A DNA stretch of 64,000 nucleotides. Source: Bradyrhizobium sp. CCBAU 051011 (GTDB lineage Bacteria > Pseudomonadota > Alphaproteobacteria > Rhizobiales > Xanthobacteraceae). Positions 35,466 through 45,135 of this stretch are shown piece after piece; the stretch's first letter is position 1; every line of letters starts with the position of its first letter. Under the pieces are notes generated by a model. That model saw nothing but the letters and a program-made list of their open reading frames with translations. It was not told the DNA's origin and did not search any database. Made by a program: the position numbers and the translations under genes. The stretch lies in contig NZ_CP022222.1 in the NCBI RefSeq assembly GCF_009930815.1, positions 7,606,501 to 7,670,500 of the forward strand, given 5' to 3'.

Positions 35466-37846
35466 GCCGCCGGCCTTTCTGCGTCGCGCGCGGCCAGAAC
35501 CGCCTCGACGACGCGATAAGGCGTAATCGGCGACTGCATCAGCTCCACGCCGAGCGGCCGCAGCGCGTCGTTGACGGCGTTGGCGATCGCGGCCGGCGGG
35601 GCGATGGCGCCGCCCTCGCCGATGCCCTTCACGCCGAACTGCGTGTAGGGCGACGGCGTCTCCATGTGATCGAGACGCGGCGCCGGCACTTCGGTGGGCC
35701 CGGGCAGCAGATAGTCCGCGAGCGTCGTTGCCAACGGTTGACCAGCCGCGTCGAACGGCATCTCCTCGTACAGCGCGGTACCGATGCCCTGCGCCAGGCC
35801 ACCATAGATCTGGCCGTCCACCACCATCGGATTGACGAGAACGCCGCCGTCCTCGACGATGACGTAATCGAGGATCTCGACCTCTCCGATGTCAGGATCG
35901 ACGGCAACGACCGCGGCATGCGCGGCATAGCTGAAGGTCCCGGTGTCGCGCTGCGGCTTGTAGCCTGCCGTGACCTCCAGTCCGCCGGGATCGACATCAG
36001 CAGGCAGATCCTGCGGCCGGCGATACCAGGTATGGGCGATTTCCTTCAGGGTGACGCTGCCGTTGACGCCACGAACCTCGCCGTTCTGCAGCACCACCGC
36101 AGCCGGATCGTGCTGCAACAGCTTGGCGCCGATGCGTCTGGCGCGTTCGCCCAACTCACGGCAAGCGGTTGCGACCGCACCGCCCGCCATCACCATCGAA
36201 CGCGAACCCCAAGTACCGGTGGAATACGGCGTCATCGCCGTGTCGCCGAGGACGATGCGGACCTTGGCGACGTCGACGCCGAGCATTTCGTGCGCGACCT
36301 GGGCGAGCGTCGTTTCCATCCCCTGCCCGTGGGAATGCACCCCCACTCGCAGTTCGAGGCCGCCGTCCGGCGTCAAGCGCGCAGACGCCTGCTCGTGTCC
36401 GGGCACCATCGGGATGCCCCAGCCGGAATAGACCGACGTGCCATGCGCGGCCTGCTCGCAATAGATGGAGACGCCGACGCCGATCCGGCGTCCATCTGCC
36501 TCGCCCCTGTGCTGACGCGCGCGCACGCCTTCGACGTCGATGGACGCCAACGCCCGTCTCATCGCCTCGGGATAGTCGCCGCTGTCGAAGTGTTTGTTGG
36601 TGATGTTGTCGAACGGCATCTGCTCCGGCCGCACCAGATTGCGCAAGCGCACTTCGCCCGGCTCCAGCCCGGCTTGCGCCGCGACAAGATCGAGCATCAG
36701 TTCCAGCGCGAAGCAGACGCCGGTGCGGGCCACGCCGCGATAAGGCAGGATCGGACACTTGTTGGTGGCGACCGAAAACGTCCGGCAGCGATAGGCCGGC
36801 ATCAAATAAGGTCCAGGCAGGATGCTGGCGACCTGCGCCGCCTCAAGGCACGCCGAGAACGGATATGACGAGTAAGCACCGGAATCGACGGTCGCTTCGC
36901 AATCGATGCCGCGCAGCCGGCCGTCACGGTCGGCATAGACGGTGATTTTGTAGTGGTGCTCGCGGCAGTTGGAGCTGGCGGTGAGATGCTCGCGGCGGTC
37001 CTCGGTCCAGCGCACGGGATGACCGCGACGCATCGTCAGCCATGAGAGGCAGACTTCTTCTGGCAGAAGGATTCCCTTGTGCCCGAAGCCGCCGCCGACG
37101 TCGGGCGAAACGATGCGGATTCGGCCCTGCTCCATGCCGAGGCATTCGGCAAGGCCGCTGCGCGTGATGTGCGGCATCTGGGCCGAGGAATAGAGCGTGA
37201 GCTGGTCGAGACGGTGATCGAAGGTCGCGACCACGCCGCGCCCCTCGAGCGGCGACATGCACTGCCGCGCCGTCGATATCTCGCGCGACACCTTGATCGG
37301 CGCATCGAACGCCCTGGAGATGTCGACCTCGAAATTGGTTTCGAGAAAGACGTTATCGCCCCAATGCTCGTGCACGAGAGCCGAACCCGGCTCGCGCGCC
37401 TTCCGCATGTCATAGACGGCAGGAAGCTCTTCGAGATCGAGCATCACCGCTGCCGCAACATCCTCGGCCTCGGCACGCGTCGGCGCGACGCACATGGCGA
37501 CGAGTTCGCCGACCTGACGCACCTTGCCGGTGGCCAGCACCGGCTGTTCGGAAATCTTGAATCCCGGCAACCCAGACACTGCGCGGATCGGATTGACGCC
37601 TGCTAGATCCACCGCGGTGAAGACGCTGCCGCGATAACGCTCCGGCACGTGGATGCCACGGACCAGCGCATGCGCCAAAGGGCTGCGTACAAAAGCAACG
37701 TCTTGCAGCCCGGCGAGGCGGATGTCGGCCACGAACTGGCCGCGGCCCCGCATCAGCCGATCGTCTTCCTTTCGCGGCAGCCGAGCGCCGACGCCTTGTC
37801 CGGCGCCCGCCCCGCCTGCGGAAGGAAACTCGCGCTCATTGCGCAC
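35462..37846 (-). CDS. Molybdenum hydroxylase large subunit (CoxL-like, not a CO dehydrogenase of form I)
   Basis: A 794-residue molybdopterin subunit. The cofactor loop GGGFGHKG (251-258) and the catalytic glutamate region KGIGEGGAIAPPAAIANAV near the C-terminus are present. The active-site loop reads YRGVARTGVCF (from Y369), not AYxCSFR, so a copper-sulfur CO dehydrogenase is excluded; hydroxylation of an N-heterocycle or aldehyde is more likely. The GTG start at 37846 has GAGGAGAG seven bases upstream; the longer frame is a shadow of the amidohydrolase. With the liv importer it suggests uptake and oxidation of a ring compound. Confidence 0.9.
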   Translation of the reverse strand: MRNEREFPSAGGAGAGQGVGARLPRKEDDRLMRGRGQFVADIRLAGLQDVAFVRSPLAHALVRGIHVPERYRGSVFTAVDLAGVNPIRAVSGLPGFKISEQPVLATGKVRQVGELVAMCVAPTRAEAEDVAAAVMLDLEELPAVYDMRKAREPGSALVHEHWGDNVFLETNFEVDISRAFDAPIKVSREISTARQCMSPLEGRGVVATFDHRLDQLTLYSSAQMPHITRSGLAECLGMEQGRIRIVSPDVGGGFGHKGILLPEEVCLSWLTMRRGHPVRWTEDRREHLTASSNCREHHYKITVYADRDGRLRGIDCEATVDSGAYSSYPFSACLEAAQVASILPGPYLMPAYRCRTFSVATNKCPILPYRGVARTGVCFALELMLDLVAAQAGLEPGEVRLRNLVRPEQMPFDNITNKHFDSGDYPEAMRRALASIDVEGVRARQHRGEADGRRIGVGVSIYCEQAAHGTSVYSGWGIPMVPGHEQASARLTPDGGLELRVGVHSHGQGMETTLAQVAHEMLGVDVAKVRIVLGDTAMTPYSTGTWGSRSMVMAGGAVATACRELGERARRIGAKLLQHDPAAVVLQNGEVRGVNGSVTLKEIAHTWYRRPQDLPADVDPGGLEVTAGYKPQRDTGTFSYAAHAAVVAVDPDIGEVEILDYVIVEDGGVLVNPMVVDGQIYGGLAQGIGTALYEEMPFDAAGQPLATTLADYLLPGPTEVPAPRLDHMETPSPYTQFGVKGIGEGGAIAPPAAIANAVNDALRPLGVELMQSPITPYRVVEAVLAARDAERPAA

Positions 37847-37880
37847 GGTGACGCTCTCCTCGATCGGGCTGATGCTGCTC

Positions 37881-39158
37881 CTACGCCGCAACCGCCTGCG
37901 GCAAAATTGGCGCCACTGCGTCGTATCGCGCACCCGCGCGCAAGCAGAACTCAGGCTGCAGCAGACGCTCAGCGACGACTTCATTGTTCTCGTTGTCACG
38001 AAGGGCAAATCGTCCGGTTCGCTCTCCGATCACCGAGACGTCGGCGTCCCTGCCGATCTTGAGGGCGCCGATTTCGTCAACCCGATCGAGCATCCTGGCC
38101 GGGTTGGATGTGACCATCGGCACGACCTGCTCGAGCGTGAGCCCGAGCGCCATCATCGAACTCATCGCCTGGACCAGGCTGAACTTGGCCTGGCCGGCGA
38201 AGGGATGATTTTCGTCGTCCTCATGCTGGTCGGGTGTGCCGGCGGGCGCAGGCACATGGGTATTGTAACCGTGAATATCAGCGCCGAGCGTGGTCGGAAT
38301 GATTCCAGCGGCGATCGCTTTCCTGGCGAGACGATAGGAGAAATGACTGCCGTGACCAACGTCGACCTTCAAGCCGCGATCGAGCGCCGCCTGGATCACC
38401 GGATGCACTTCACCGTCACGGTTGACGAAGCCTCCGGGATGACGCGTGAAGGGATGCGCCAGCACGTCGCCTTCTCGCAGCAAGGGAATCACGCGCGCCA
38501 AAATCGTATCGACGTCTTCGCCATTGGTGCCGCTTTCAGGCAGGCCCCAGAGCTGGCCGAAGTGCACATAGACCGGCAGATCTGCGCGGCGTCCAATCTC
38601 CGCCGCCATTTCGATAACGCGAATACCCCAACGCGCGAAACCGCCGATCTCGGCATGAGCCTTGATGCCGCGAACAATGTCGAGATTGGCCGTCGCCGCC
38701 TTCACCGTGGCGTCGATATCGACACCTTCAGGACTATAGAGTTGCGGATAGTAATGGCCCTCGAGCCCACCGACCAGGTAAGCCGACAGGAAGGCATAAA
38801 CGCGCGATTTCGCAGGCTCGGCGACGAAGTGTCGGAAACCGGGCAGCGTCATGCAGGACGGGCCACCTTGATCGACCAAGGTCGTCACGCCGGACTGGAC
38901 GCCCACCATGTCGGCATTCATGCCGAAGCGGCCGGTGACATACTGATAGACATGCGCGTGGGTATCGATGAGGCCCGGCAATACCAGCTTGCCGGTTACG
39001 TCGATCACCTCTCTGGCGCTGGTCGGCAAAATGTCGCTCTGCACCGCCGCGATCTTGCCATTGCGGATGGCGACATCCCTGATCCCGTCGATGCCGGAGG
39101 CCGGGCAGATCACGCGGCCGCCGCGCAGAAGCTGGTCGAAGGTGGCGCTGATCGACAT
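37881..39158 (-). CDS. Amidohydrolase/deacetylase-family metallohydrolase
   Basis: A 425-residue cytoplasmic metal-dependent hydrolase. The first metal ligands are H67 and H69 in IDTHAHVYQYV, with a probable bridging lysine in GIKAHAEIGG and later ligands in VHFGQLWG and VDVGHGSHFSY. These fit the dihydroorotase-like subgroup that cuts cyclic or acyl amides. The substrate is unknown; N-acyl amino acids and cyclic amides are candidates. The ATG at 39158 has AGGAG nine bases upstream. It is the first gene of a unit of at least nine genes running to the Rieske gene, under the sigma-54 site and palindrome just upstream. Confidence 0.85.
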   Translation of the reverse strand: MSISATFDQLLRGGRVICPASGIDGIRDVAIRNGKIAAVQSDILPTSAREVIDVTGKLVLPGLIDTHAHVYQYVTGRFGMNADMVGVQSGVTTLVDQGGPSCMTLPGFRHFVAEPAKSRVYAFLSAYLVGGLEGHYYPQLYSPEGVDIDATVKAATANLDIVRGIKAHAEIGGFARWGIRVIEMAAEIGRRADLPVYVHFGQLWGLPESGTNGEDVDTILARVIPLLREGDVLAHPFTRHPGGFVNRDGEVHPVIQAALDRGLKVDVGHGSHFSYRLARKAIAAGIIPTTLGADIHGYNTHVPAPAGTPDQHEDDENHPFAGQAKFSLVQAMSSMMALGLTLEQVVPMVTSNPARMLDRVDEIGALKIGRDADVSVIGERTGRFALRDNENNEVVAERLLQPEFCLRAGARYDAVAPILPQAVAA

Positions 39159-39206
39159 GAACAATCTCTCCTGTCTTCGCCGGCGGCGTCACCCCGCCGT
39201 CGCCAG

Positions 39207-39228
39207 AATACGAAGCATACTTCGTATT
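39207..39228. promoter_or_regulatory. Perfect palindrome, probable MarR-family operator
   Basis: Arms AATACGAAG and CTTCGTATT surround CATA. The site lies between the divergent amidohydrolase and marR genes and overlaps the expected start point (near 39226) of the sigma-54 promoter. Size and symmetry suit a MarR dimer; assignment to the adjacent MarR is inferred from position. Confidence 0.7.
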
Positions 39229-39235
39229 TTACAAG

Positions 39236-39251
39236 AGCAAACTTCATGCCA
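39236..39251 (-). promoter_or_regulatory. Sigma-54 promoter of the amidohydrolase-molybdenum hydroxylase-liv unit
   Basis: On the minus strand the site reads TGGCATGAAGTTTGCT, with GG-N10-GC spacing. The predicted start is near 39226, inside the palindrome, giving a leader of about 68 bases before the amidohydrolase ATG. Confidence 0.75.
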
Positions 39252-39320
39252 TGATCTTCCCGTGGCGAAGCCGATCGAATCGAGCTATTCGCGCTGACGT
39301 TCCGAGGCTGGGAGAGTGCG

Positions 39321-39815
39321 TTGCGGAAAGCAAAAAAGCGTCATGGCGAGACCAGACATCGCCCGTGGCCGCTGTCAGAACGACCGGGCTTTCTGATCCG
39401 GCGGCTGCATCAGATTCACGTCGCGCTGTTCCAGGAAGCGTGCGGAGAATTCGAGGTGACGCCGCTGCAATACAGCCTGCTTTCGGCGCTCGCGGTGCGG
39501 AAAACCGCCGATCAGACCACGTTGGCGGCCGATATCGCGTTGGACAGGACGACGACGACCGGCGCGCTCAAGCGGCTGGCCGCTCACAATTATGTCGAGA
39601 GAGCCGTAAATGATGAGGACCGCCGCGCGCGGCTCTGTAAATTGACGCCGGCGGGAGCGGCGCTTCTGGCAAAAATCGAGGCATCAGCGCGGGCCGCGCA
39701 CCGCGCCACGCTCGATAATTTAAGTGAACGGGAGCAGGCCGTATTCGTCGAAATGATGCAGCGCATCGTCGCAGCGCACTCCAATCGCGACAGCGGTACT
39801 GCCCTATTCGATTGA
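39321..39815 (+). CDS. MarR-family transcriptional regulator
   Basis: A 164-residue winged-helix repressor. The recognition region TLAADIALDRTTTTGALKRL (about 67-86) and the wing RAVNDEDRRARLCKLTPAGAALL match MarR well. MarR dimers usually leave DNA when they bind a small aromatic or amide ligand. The TTG start follows GGAGAG at four bases. It diverges from the amidohydrolase unit and probably controls it, and itself, through the palindrome at 39207-39228. The gap 39816-39965 downstream shows no gene. Confidence 0.88.
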   Translation: MRKAKKRHGETRHRPWPLSERPGFLIRRLHQIHVALFQEACGEFEVTPLQYSLLSALAVRKTADQTTLAADIALDRTTTTGALKRLAAHNYVERAVNDEDRRARLCKLTPAGAALLAKIEASARAAHRATLDNLSEREQAVFVEMMQRIVAAHSNRDSGTALFD

Positions 39816-39965
39816 GCACCACGGTGTCATCTGCCGCCTTTTTAATTCGTACTGCATAATTTGTAGTCATTCGACCGCGGTGCATTCCAATGGACGCAGA
39901 GGAACGCCGCCGCAACTGATCGAGCGGAAGCGGCTCCTTGCAGTGGGTCGTGGCCGTCAATGGTG

Positions 39966-41633
39966 TCAGGTCGCGAACGCAGCTAGCCCGGGCTCGATAT
40001 GCGGCACGGCATCGACCAGTTCGCGTGTGTAAGCGGTTTTCGGATTGTCAAACATGGCCCGGCTTTCGCCCTGTTCGACGATGCGGCCGTTCTGCAGAAC
40101 GATGGTTCGATCGCACATCATGCGAACGACGTTGAGGTCGTGGCTGACAAAAAGGAAGGCCAAATCATCCTCGCGCCGCAACCGGTCAAGCAGTTGAAGC
40201 ACCACCGCCTGCACCGAGACATCCAGCGCCGCCGTCGGCTCGTCCAGCACCAAGAGGCGCGGCCGGCAGGCGATGGCGCGGGCAATGCCGACACGGGCCT
40301 TTTGACCGCCTGAGAGTTGATGCGGAAAGCGCGTCAGCAATTCGATCCCCAATCCCACGCGCTGCGCACACTCTTCCACTCGCTGCCGTAGCGCGTCGCC
40401 CGGGCGCATGCCGCCAAGCCGCAGCAGCGGATGGGCGATGCAATCAAAGGCGGTGAAACGCGGATTGAGGCTGTCGTTCGGATCCTGAAAGACGATCTGG
40501 ATATCCTTGCGAAACGGCGACCGGTGAAAATCGCGGGCCGGGATATGGCCGATCGACTGTCCCTCGAACGCGATCTCCCCCTCGCTCGGATCGATCAGCC
40601 GGCAGATGATGCGCGACGTCGTGCTCTTGCCGGAACCGGATTCGCCAACCAGACCGACGCTCTCGCCGGCGGTGATCGTCATTGAAAAATCTGCTACCGC
40701 CGCGGCACCCTGATCGAACCGCTTAACGAGTTTCTGCACCTCCAGCAGCGGCGGGGTACCCGGCGCCGGCTCCGGCCGGGATGCGACGTGCGTCGCAATT
40801 TGCCGCCCCCGCTCCTCTTCCGGCACCAAATCCGCGATCCGCGAACTCGCCGTGGGCGAAGCCGCCACCAGACGTTTGGTGTAAGGGTGTTGTGGCGCGT
40901 GGAAGAGAGTCTTCGGCTCGGCCTCCTCGACCAGCCGGCCCTGCTCCATCACCACGACGCGGCGACAGTAGCGGGCGGCGAGACCGAGGTCATGGGTGAT
41001 CAGGATGGTCGCCATGCCGCGCTCGGCCGCAATGCCGATCAGAAGGTCCATCACGACCTTCTGCGTCGTGACGTCGAGGCCGGTGGTCGGCTCGTCGGCG
41101 ATCAGGAGCGCCGGGTTGCAGGAAATCGCCATGGCGATCATCACACGCTGGCACATGCCGCCGGAGAGCTCGTGCGGGTAAGCAGCCATCCGCTTTTCGG
41201 GATCGCGAATTTGCACGGCGCGCAGCAGCTCCAGCGCCTGCGCGCGCGCCTGATCGCGGGGCATTCGCTTGTGGGCCGTGATCGCATCGGCGATCTGGTC
41301 GCCGACGGCACGGATCGGATTGAGTGCTGCACGCGGGTTCTGGAAGATCATCGCCATCGCCGCGCCGTGCAGATGGCGGAAATCACCCGCCGATATTCGC
41401 GTGATGTCCTGCCCACGAAACCGGATATGGCCTGCCGTGACCCGCCCGGCCGCATCGAGCAGCCGCGTGATCGCAAAGCCGGTGACGGACTTGCCCGAGC
41501 CGCTCTCGCCGACAAGGCCGAGCATCTCGCCCTCGCCAAGCGACAGCGTGACACCGCGCACCGCCTCGACAAGGCCACGCCGCGTCGAGAAGGTCACGTG
41601 CAGGTCGCTCAGTGCGAGCAGCGACTGGGTCAT
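39966..41633 (-). CDS. Fused dipeptide/oligopeptide-type ABC ATPase (DppD-DppF)
   Basis: A 555-residue protein with two complete ATPase domains. The first has Walker A GESGSGKSVTGF, signature LSGGMCQRV and Walker [14 protein letters not shown]. The second, from about residue 290, has GESGSGKSTTS, LSGGQKARVGIARAI and RLLVLDEPTAALD. Each half carries an oligopeptide-type C-terminal segment (HPYTKRLV; YTRELVD). It powers the adjacent permeases and overlaps the OppC-type gene by four bases. It is the last gene of the first peptide-type transporter unit. Confidence 0.9.
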   Translation of the reverse strand: MTQSLLALSDLHVTFSTRRGLVEAVRGVTLSLGEGEMLGLVGESGSGKSVTGFAITRLLDAAGRVTAGHIRFRGQDITRISAGDFRHLHGAAMAMIFQNPRAALNPIRAVGDQIADAITAHKRMPRDQARAQALELLRAVQIRDPEKRMAAYPHELSGGMCQRVMIAMAISCNPALLIADEPTTGLDVTTQKVVMDLLIGIAAERGMATILITHDLGLAARYCRRVVVMEQGRLVEEAEPKTLFHAPQHPYTKRLVAASPTASSRIADLVPEEERGRQIATHVASRPEPAPGTPPLLEVQKLVKRFDQGAAAVADFSMTITAGESVGLVGESGSGKSTTSRIICRLIDPSEGEIAFEGQSIGHIPARDFHRSPFRKDIQIVFQDPNDSLNPRFTAFDCIAHPLLRLGGMRPGDALRQRVEECAQRVGLGIELLTRFPHQLSGGQKARVGIARAIACRPRLLVLDEPTAALDVSVQAVVLQLLDRLRREDDLAFLFVSHDLNVVRMMCDRTIVLQNGRIVEQGESRAMFDNPKTAYTRELVDAVPHIEPGLAAFAT

Positions 41634-42478
41634 GTTCGCATGCGGGGGTCAAGAATATCGCGCACCCCGTCGCCGAGCAGGTTGAAGCACAGCACCGTCA
41701 GCATCAGCGCCAGGCCTGGAAAGGCGACCAGCCACCATTTGCCGGTGGAAATGAAGCGCGCGCCCTCCGCAACCATGATGCCCCATTCCGGCGTTGGCGG
41801 TTTGACGCCGAGGCCGATGAAGGAGAGTCCAGCCGCATTGAGGATCGCCCAGCCGAGATTGAGCGATATCTGCACGGCCATGGCCGGCAGCACGTTCGGG
41901 AGCAGGAAGCGCAGCACGACCGAGAGGTGGCTGTCGCCGCAGGCGCGCGCCGCTTCAACCCAGCCGACATTGCGGCGGACATTCACCTCCGCCCGCGCAA
42001 ACCGGATGTAGAACGGCAGATTGATGATGGCCGTCGCGATAACGATGTTCTCGACCCGGTTGCCGAGTGCCGCGACCATCGCCATTGCCAGCACGAAAAG
42101 CGGAAAGGCCATCACGACATCGACGAAGCGGCCGACGCCGCGATCGAGCCGGCCGCCGACATAGCCGCAGATCGCGCCGATAACGGCTCCGATGGCAAAG
42201 GAGATTCCGACCGCCGAAACGGCAATGGCGAGATCGAGCCGTGCTGCAACGATAAGGCGGCTGAACACGTCGCGGCCGAGCTGATCGGTACCGGCGATGT
42301 GCGCCGCGCTCGGTGGCATCAGGGCTTGCGACACGTTCGAGACGATCGGATCGTACGGCACGATCCACGGCCCGAAAATCGCGATGAGTGCAAGCAGGAA
42401 AACGCCGGCAGCGGCAACGGCGGTGAGCGGGTTGCCGCGCAGGATCCAGCCGGCATGGCGAAGCGTCGCTGAGGTCAT
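41630..42478 (-). CDS. Peptide-type ABC permease (DppC/OppC)
   Basis: A 282-residue permease with six segments. Typical DppC motifs are GTDQLGRDVFSRLIVAARLDL (the QLGRD motif) and the inner-face EAA-type loop EAARACGDSHLSVVLRFLLPN. The start at 42478 is the ATG of ATGA overlapping the OppB stop; the open frame continues 141 codons upstream only as a shadow of OppB. Confidence 0.9.
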   Translation of the reverse strand: MTSATLRHAGWILRGNPLTAVAAAGVFLLALIAIFGPWIVPYDPIVSNVSQALMPPSAAHIAGTDQLGRDVFSRLIVAARLDLAIAVSAVGISFAIGAVIGAICGYVGGRLDRGVGRFVDVVMAFPLFVLAMAMVAALGNRVENIVIATAIINLPFYIRFARAEVNVRRNVGWVEAARACGDSHLSVVLRFLLPNVLPAMAVQISLNLGWAILNAAGLSFIGLGVKPPTPEWGIMVAEGARFISTGKWWLVAFPGLALMLTVLCFNLLGDGVRDILDPRMRT

Positions 42479-43506
42479 CCGATTGTCACCCGTGGATCGG
42501 CGATGCCATAAAGGATATCCACCAGCAGATTGACGATCACAAACACGGTGGCCATCAGCAGCACAAAACCCTGCACCGGCGCATAATCGGAAGACAGCAG
42601 CGCATCGAGCGCGTAGGAGGCGACGCCCGGCCAGGAGAACACCTTCTCGACCAGAACATTGGCGCCGAGCATGGTCGAGAACACGATGCCTGCGATGGTA
42701 ATGACCGGCAGTATGGCGTTTCGGAGTGCATAGGTGACGACGACCCGCCACCAGGGAAGGCCTACGGAACGCGCGGTGCGTACGAAATCGCTGCCCAACG
42801 AGACCAGCATCGAGGCCCGCGTGATGCGCGCTAGCGGCGCCACCACGAACAGCGCCATGCTCAGCGCCGGCAAGATCAATTGCCTGAAGGCGGCCCACCA
42901 TCCATCGAAATCGCCTGCGAGCAGGAAGTCGATCAGCAGGAAGCCGGTCCGCCGGGGCGGCAGCGACGCAAAGATATCAACCCGGCCGGTCGGGTCGGGC
43001 GCGAGCCCGAGCAGGTAGTAGAACACATAGATCAGCAGCAGGCCCGAAACGAACGTCGGTACGCAGACGCCAAGCGCGCAGAAAAACCGCACGCCGTGGT
43101 CGATGAGGGAGCCCGGTCTCAGCGCCGCTAGCACACCGAGCGGCACCGCCGTCACCAGTGCGATCAACAGCGCCGTGAAGGTAAGCTCCAGCGAAGCCGG
43201 CAGCCGCTCGCGGAGGTCCTTCGTGACCAGCTGCCCGGTCATCATCGATCTGCCGAGATTGCCGCTGCCGACATCATAGAGATACAGCATCAGTTGTTCC
43301 GGCACCGGCTTGTTGAGGCCCATCTGCTTGCGGATGACCTCGATCTCCTCTTTGCCAGCATTCGGCCCCGAAGCGAAGAACACCGCGGGATCCCCCGGCA
43401 GCACCCGCATCAAGAGGAAGGTGAAGACGAGCACGCCAAAGAGCGCCGGCAGCGAGGACAGGAAGCGCCTGCCCGCCCGTACCACCGTTGCTCCAAGGGC
43501 CTGCAT
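42475..43506 (-). CDS. Peptide-type ABC permease (DppB/OppB)
   Basis: A 343-residue permease with six segments. It has the N-terminal LFGVLVFTFLLMRVLPGDPA, typical of DppB, and the EAA-like loop DFVRTARSVGLPWWRVVVTY. It begins 12 bases after the binding-protein gene, so all are likely on one transcript. Confidence 0.9.
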   Translation of the reverse strand: MQALGATVVRAGRRFLSSLPALFGVLVFTFLLMRVLPGDPAVFFASGPNAGKEEIEVIRKQMGLNKPVPEQLMLYLYDVGSGNLGRSMMTGQLVTKDLRERLPASLELTFTALLIALVTAVPLGVLAALRPGSLIDHGVRFFCALGVCVPTFVSGLLLIYVFYYLLGLAPDPTGRVDIFASLPPRRTGFLLIDFLLAGDFDGWWAAFRQLILPALSMALFVVAPLARITRASMLVSLGSDFVRTARSVGLPWWRVVVTYALRNAILPVITIAGIVFSTMLGANVLVEKVFSWPGVASYALDALLSSDYAPVQGFVLLMATVFVIVNLLVDILYGIADPRVTIG

Positions 43507-43518
43507 CTGACTGACCTG

Positions 43519-45135
43519 TTACTTGCGATTGAGATCGCGATAGTCCACCTGGCGGTGGAACTGGTAGGTGTAACCCTCGACCGAGGACGCCATCACGGCG
43601 TCCTGGCTGGGCTGCCAGAGCGGTATCTGCGGTATCTCGCTGAAATGGATGGCGTTGAGCTTGATGCCGTCTTCCTCATACTTGGCCGCATCGGGTTCGA
43701 AACGAGCTTTCTGCGCGATCTCCACCAGTTCCGGATTGTTGATCGACGAGTAATTCCAGCGCTGATTGCCGGTGTAGAAGTTGCGGTAGAAATAGTCGGT
43801 CGACGGCAGCCAAGCGACGATACCCTCGGTGAAGAAGGGAAGCTTTTTCTCATTGATCTGCGTCGACATCTGGGCATCCGGCAGCTTCTGGATATCGACC
43901 TTGATCCCGATCTTGGCCAGCGATTCCTTCACCAGCGCCGCCATCGGTTCGGCGGTCGACGCCTGGCCGACATTGAAGCTGAACGTGGTCGAGAAGCCGT
44001 CAGGCATGCCTGCCGCCTTCAGATATTCCTTGGCCTTGTCGAGGTCGAGCTTCACCGGCTGCGGGATCGGATAGGCGCCGCTCGATGGCTTGCCATCCGC
44101 CCATGTCGCGCCGAACAGCGGCGAGCCGCGGCCGAACAGTGCCGCCTTGAACATGTCGTCATAGGGCAACGCAAAGGCGATGGCGCGGCGCACATTGACG
44201 TTATCGAATGGCGGGATCTGGTTGTTCATCGAGACGAAGGTGACGGCGTTGTACTGGGGCGTCGAGATCACCTTCAGCTTGGCCTTTGCCTCGAGCGACT
44301 GGACGTCACTCGCCTGCAGATCGATGACGAGATCGGCGTCACCGCGCTCGACCAGATTGGCGCGCGTCGCCGGCTCCGGCACCGACTGCACGATGACGCG
44401 CTTGAAGAACGCCGACTTGTCGGCGGTGCCGCGATTCCATTCCGCGTTACGCGCCATGATCACCTGCTCGCCGGGCTTGAAGATCTCGATCTTGTAGGCG
44501 CCGCTACCGGCCGTGTTCTCCTTCAACCATGCCAGTGCCCAGGGATCGTCTGGCGTCGCATGCGCCTTCGCAACCTTGGAGTTGAAGATGATCGGATAGA
44601 CGGTCGCGAGATTGGGAAGCGCCAATTTATCCGGTTTCGGCAACGTCACCTCGATGGTCAAGGGATCGATCACCTTGAACTGGTCAGCCGATGTCATCGA
44701 TCCCGTAAGGAGCTGTGCCTTGCCGAGAACCGGCGCCGTGACAACCCGGTCAAGCGACCATTTGACGTCTTCCGCCGTTACCGGCGTGCCGTCCTGAAAC
44801 TTGGCGTCCTTGCGCAGGCGGAATGTCATCTTCAGCCCGTCCGGGCTGACTTCGTACGTTTCCGCCAGCTCCCCCGTGATCTTGCTGAGGTCAAACACCC
44901 ATTTGCCGTTGAGCTGCTTGCGGCCGAAGGAAACCAGCCGGTCGTAGGTACTCAGACTCACCGCAAAAGCTTCGCGGGTCGACCCTGGAATATTCGGGTC
45001 GAGCGTATTGACGGAAGCGCCGGTCACGTAGCGCAATGTTTCGGCGCGCGTTTGCGCCTGCACCGATCCAGCAGCCAACGAAACCGCAATAAAGGCAGCC
45101 ACCGGAAGCAGACGCCTGGATCCTGTAACGCTCAT
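43519..45135 (-). CDS. Family-5 solute-binding protein of a peptide-type ABC transporter
   Basis: A 538-residue periplasmic protein with a Sec-type signal peptide (about 1-28, ending GSVQAQ). Family-5 features include TFRLRKDAKFQDGTPVTAEDVKWS near residue 90 and the VRRAIAFAL segment. Members bind peptides, opines, nickel or other solutes. The neighbours point to an acyl-amino acid, ureide or similar ligand. The ATG at 45135 follows AGGGA; a TTG eight codons upstream is a poorer start. A sigma-54 promoter lies 53-68 bases upstream. Confidence 0.88.
   Translation of the reverse strand: MSVTGSRRLLPVAAFIAVSLAAGSVQAQTRAETLRYVTGASVNTLDPNIPGSTREAFAVSLSTYDRLVSFGRKQLNGKWVFDLSKITGELAETYEVSPDGLKMTFRLRKDAKFQDGTPVTAEDVKWSLDRVVTAPVLGKAQLLTGSMTSADQFKVIDPLTIEVTLPKPDKLALPNLATVYPIIFNSKVAKAHATPDDPWALAWLKENTAGSGAYKIEIFKPGEQVIMARNAEWNRGTADKSAFFKRVIVQSVPEPATRANLVERGDADLVIDLQASDVQSLEAKAKLKVISTPQYNAVTFVSMNNQIPPFDNVNVRRAIAFALPYDDMFKAALFGRGSPLFGATWADGKPSSGAYPIPQPVKLDLDKAKEYLKAAGMPDGFSTTFSFNVGQASTAEPMAALVKESLAKIGIKVDIQKLPDAQMSTQINEKKLPFFTEGIVAWLPSTDYFYRNFYTGNQRWNYSSINNPELVEIAQKARFEPDAAKYEEDGIKLNAIHFSEIPQIPLWQPSQDAVMASSVEGYTYQFHRQVDYRDLNRK

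Noticed and set aside
35462..37846. Form I carbon monoxide dehydrogenase
   Set aside because: The active-site loop is YRGVARTG, without the AYxCSFR cysteine needed for the Mo-S-Cu centre.
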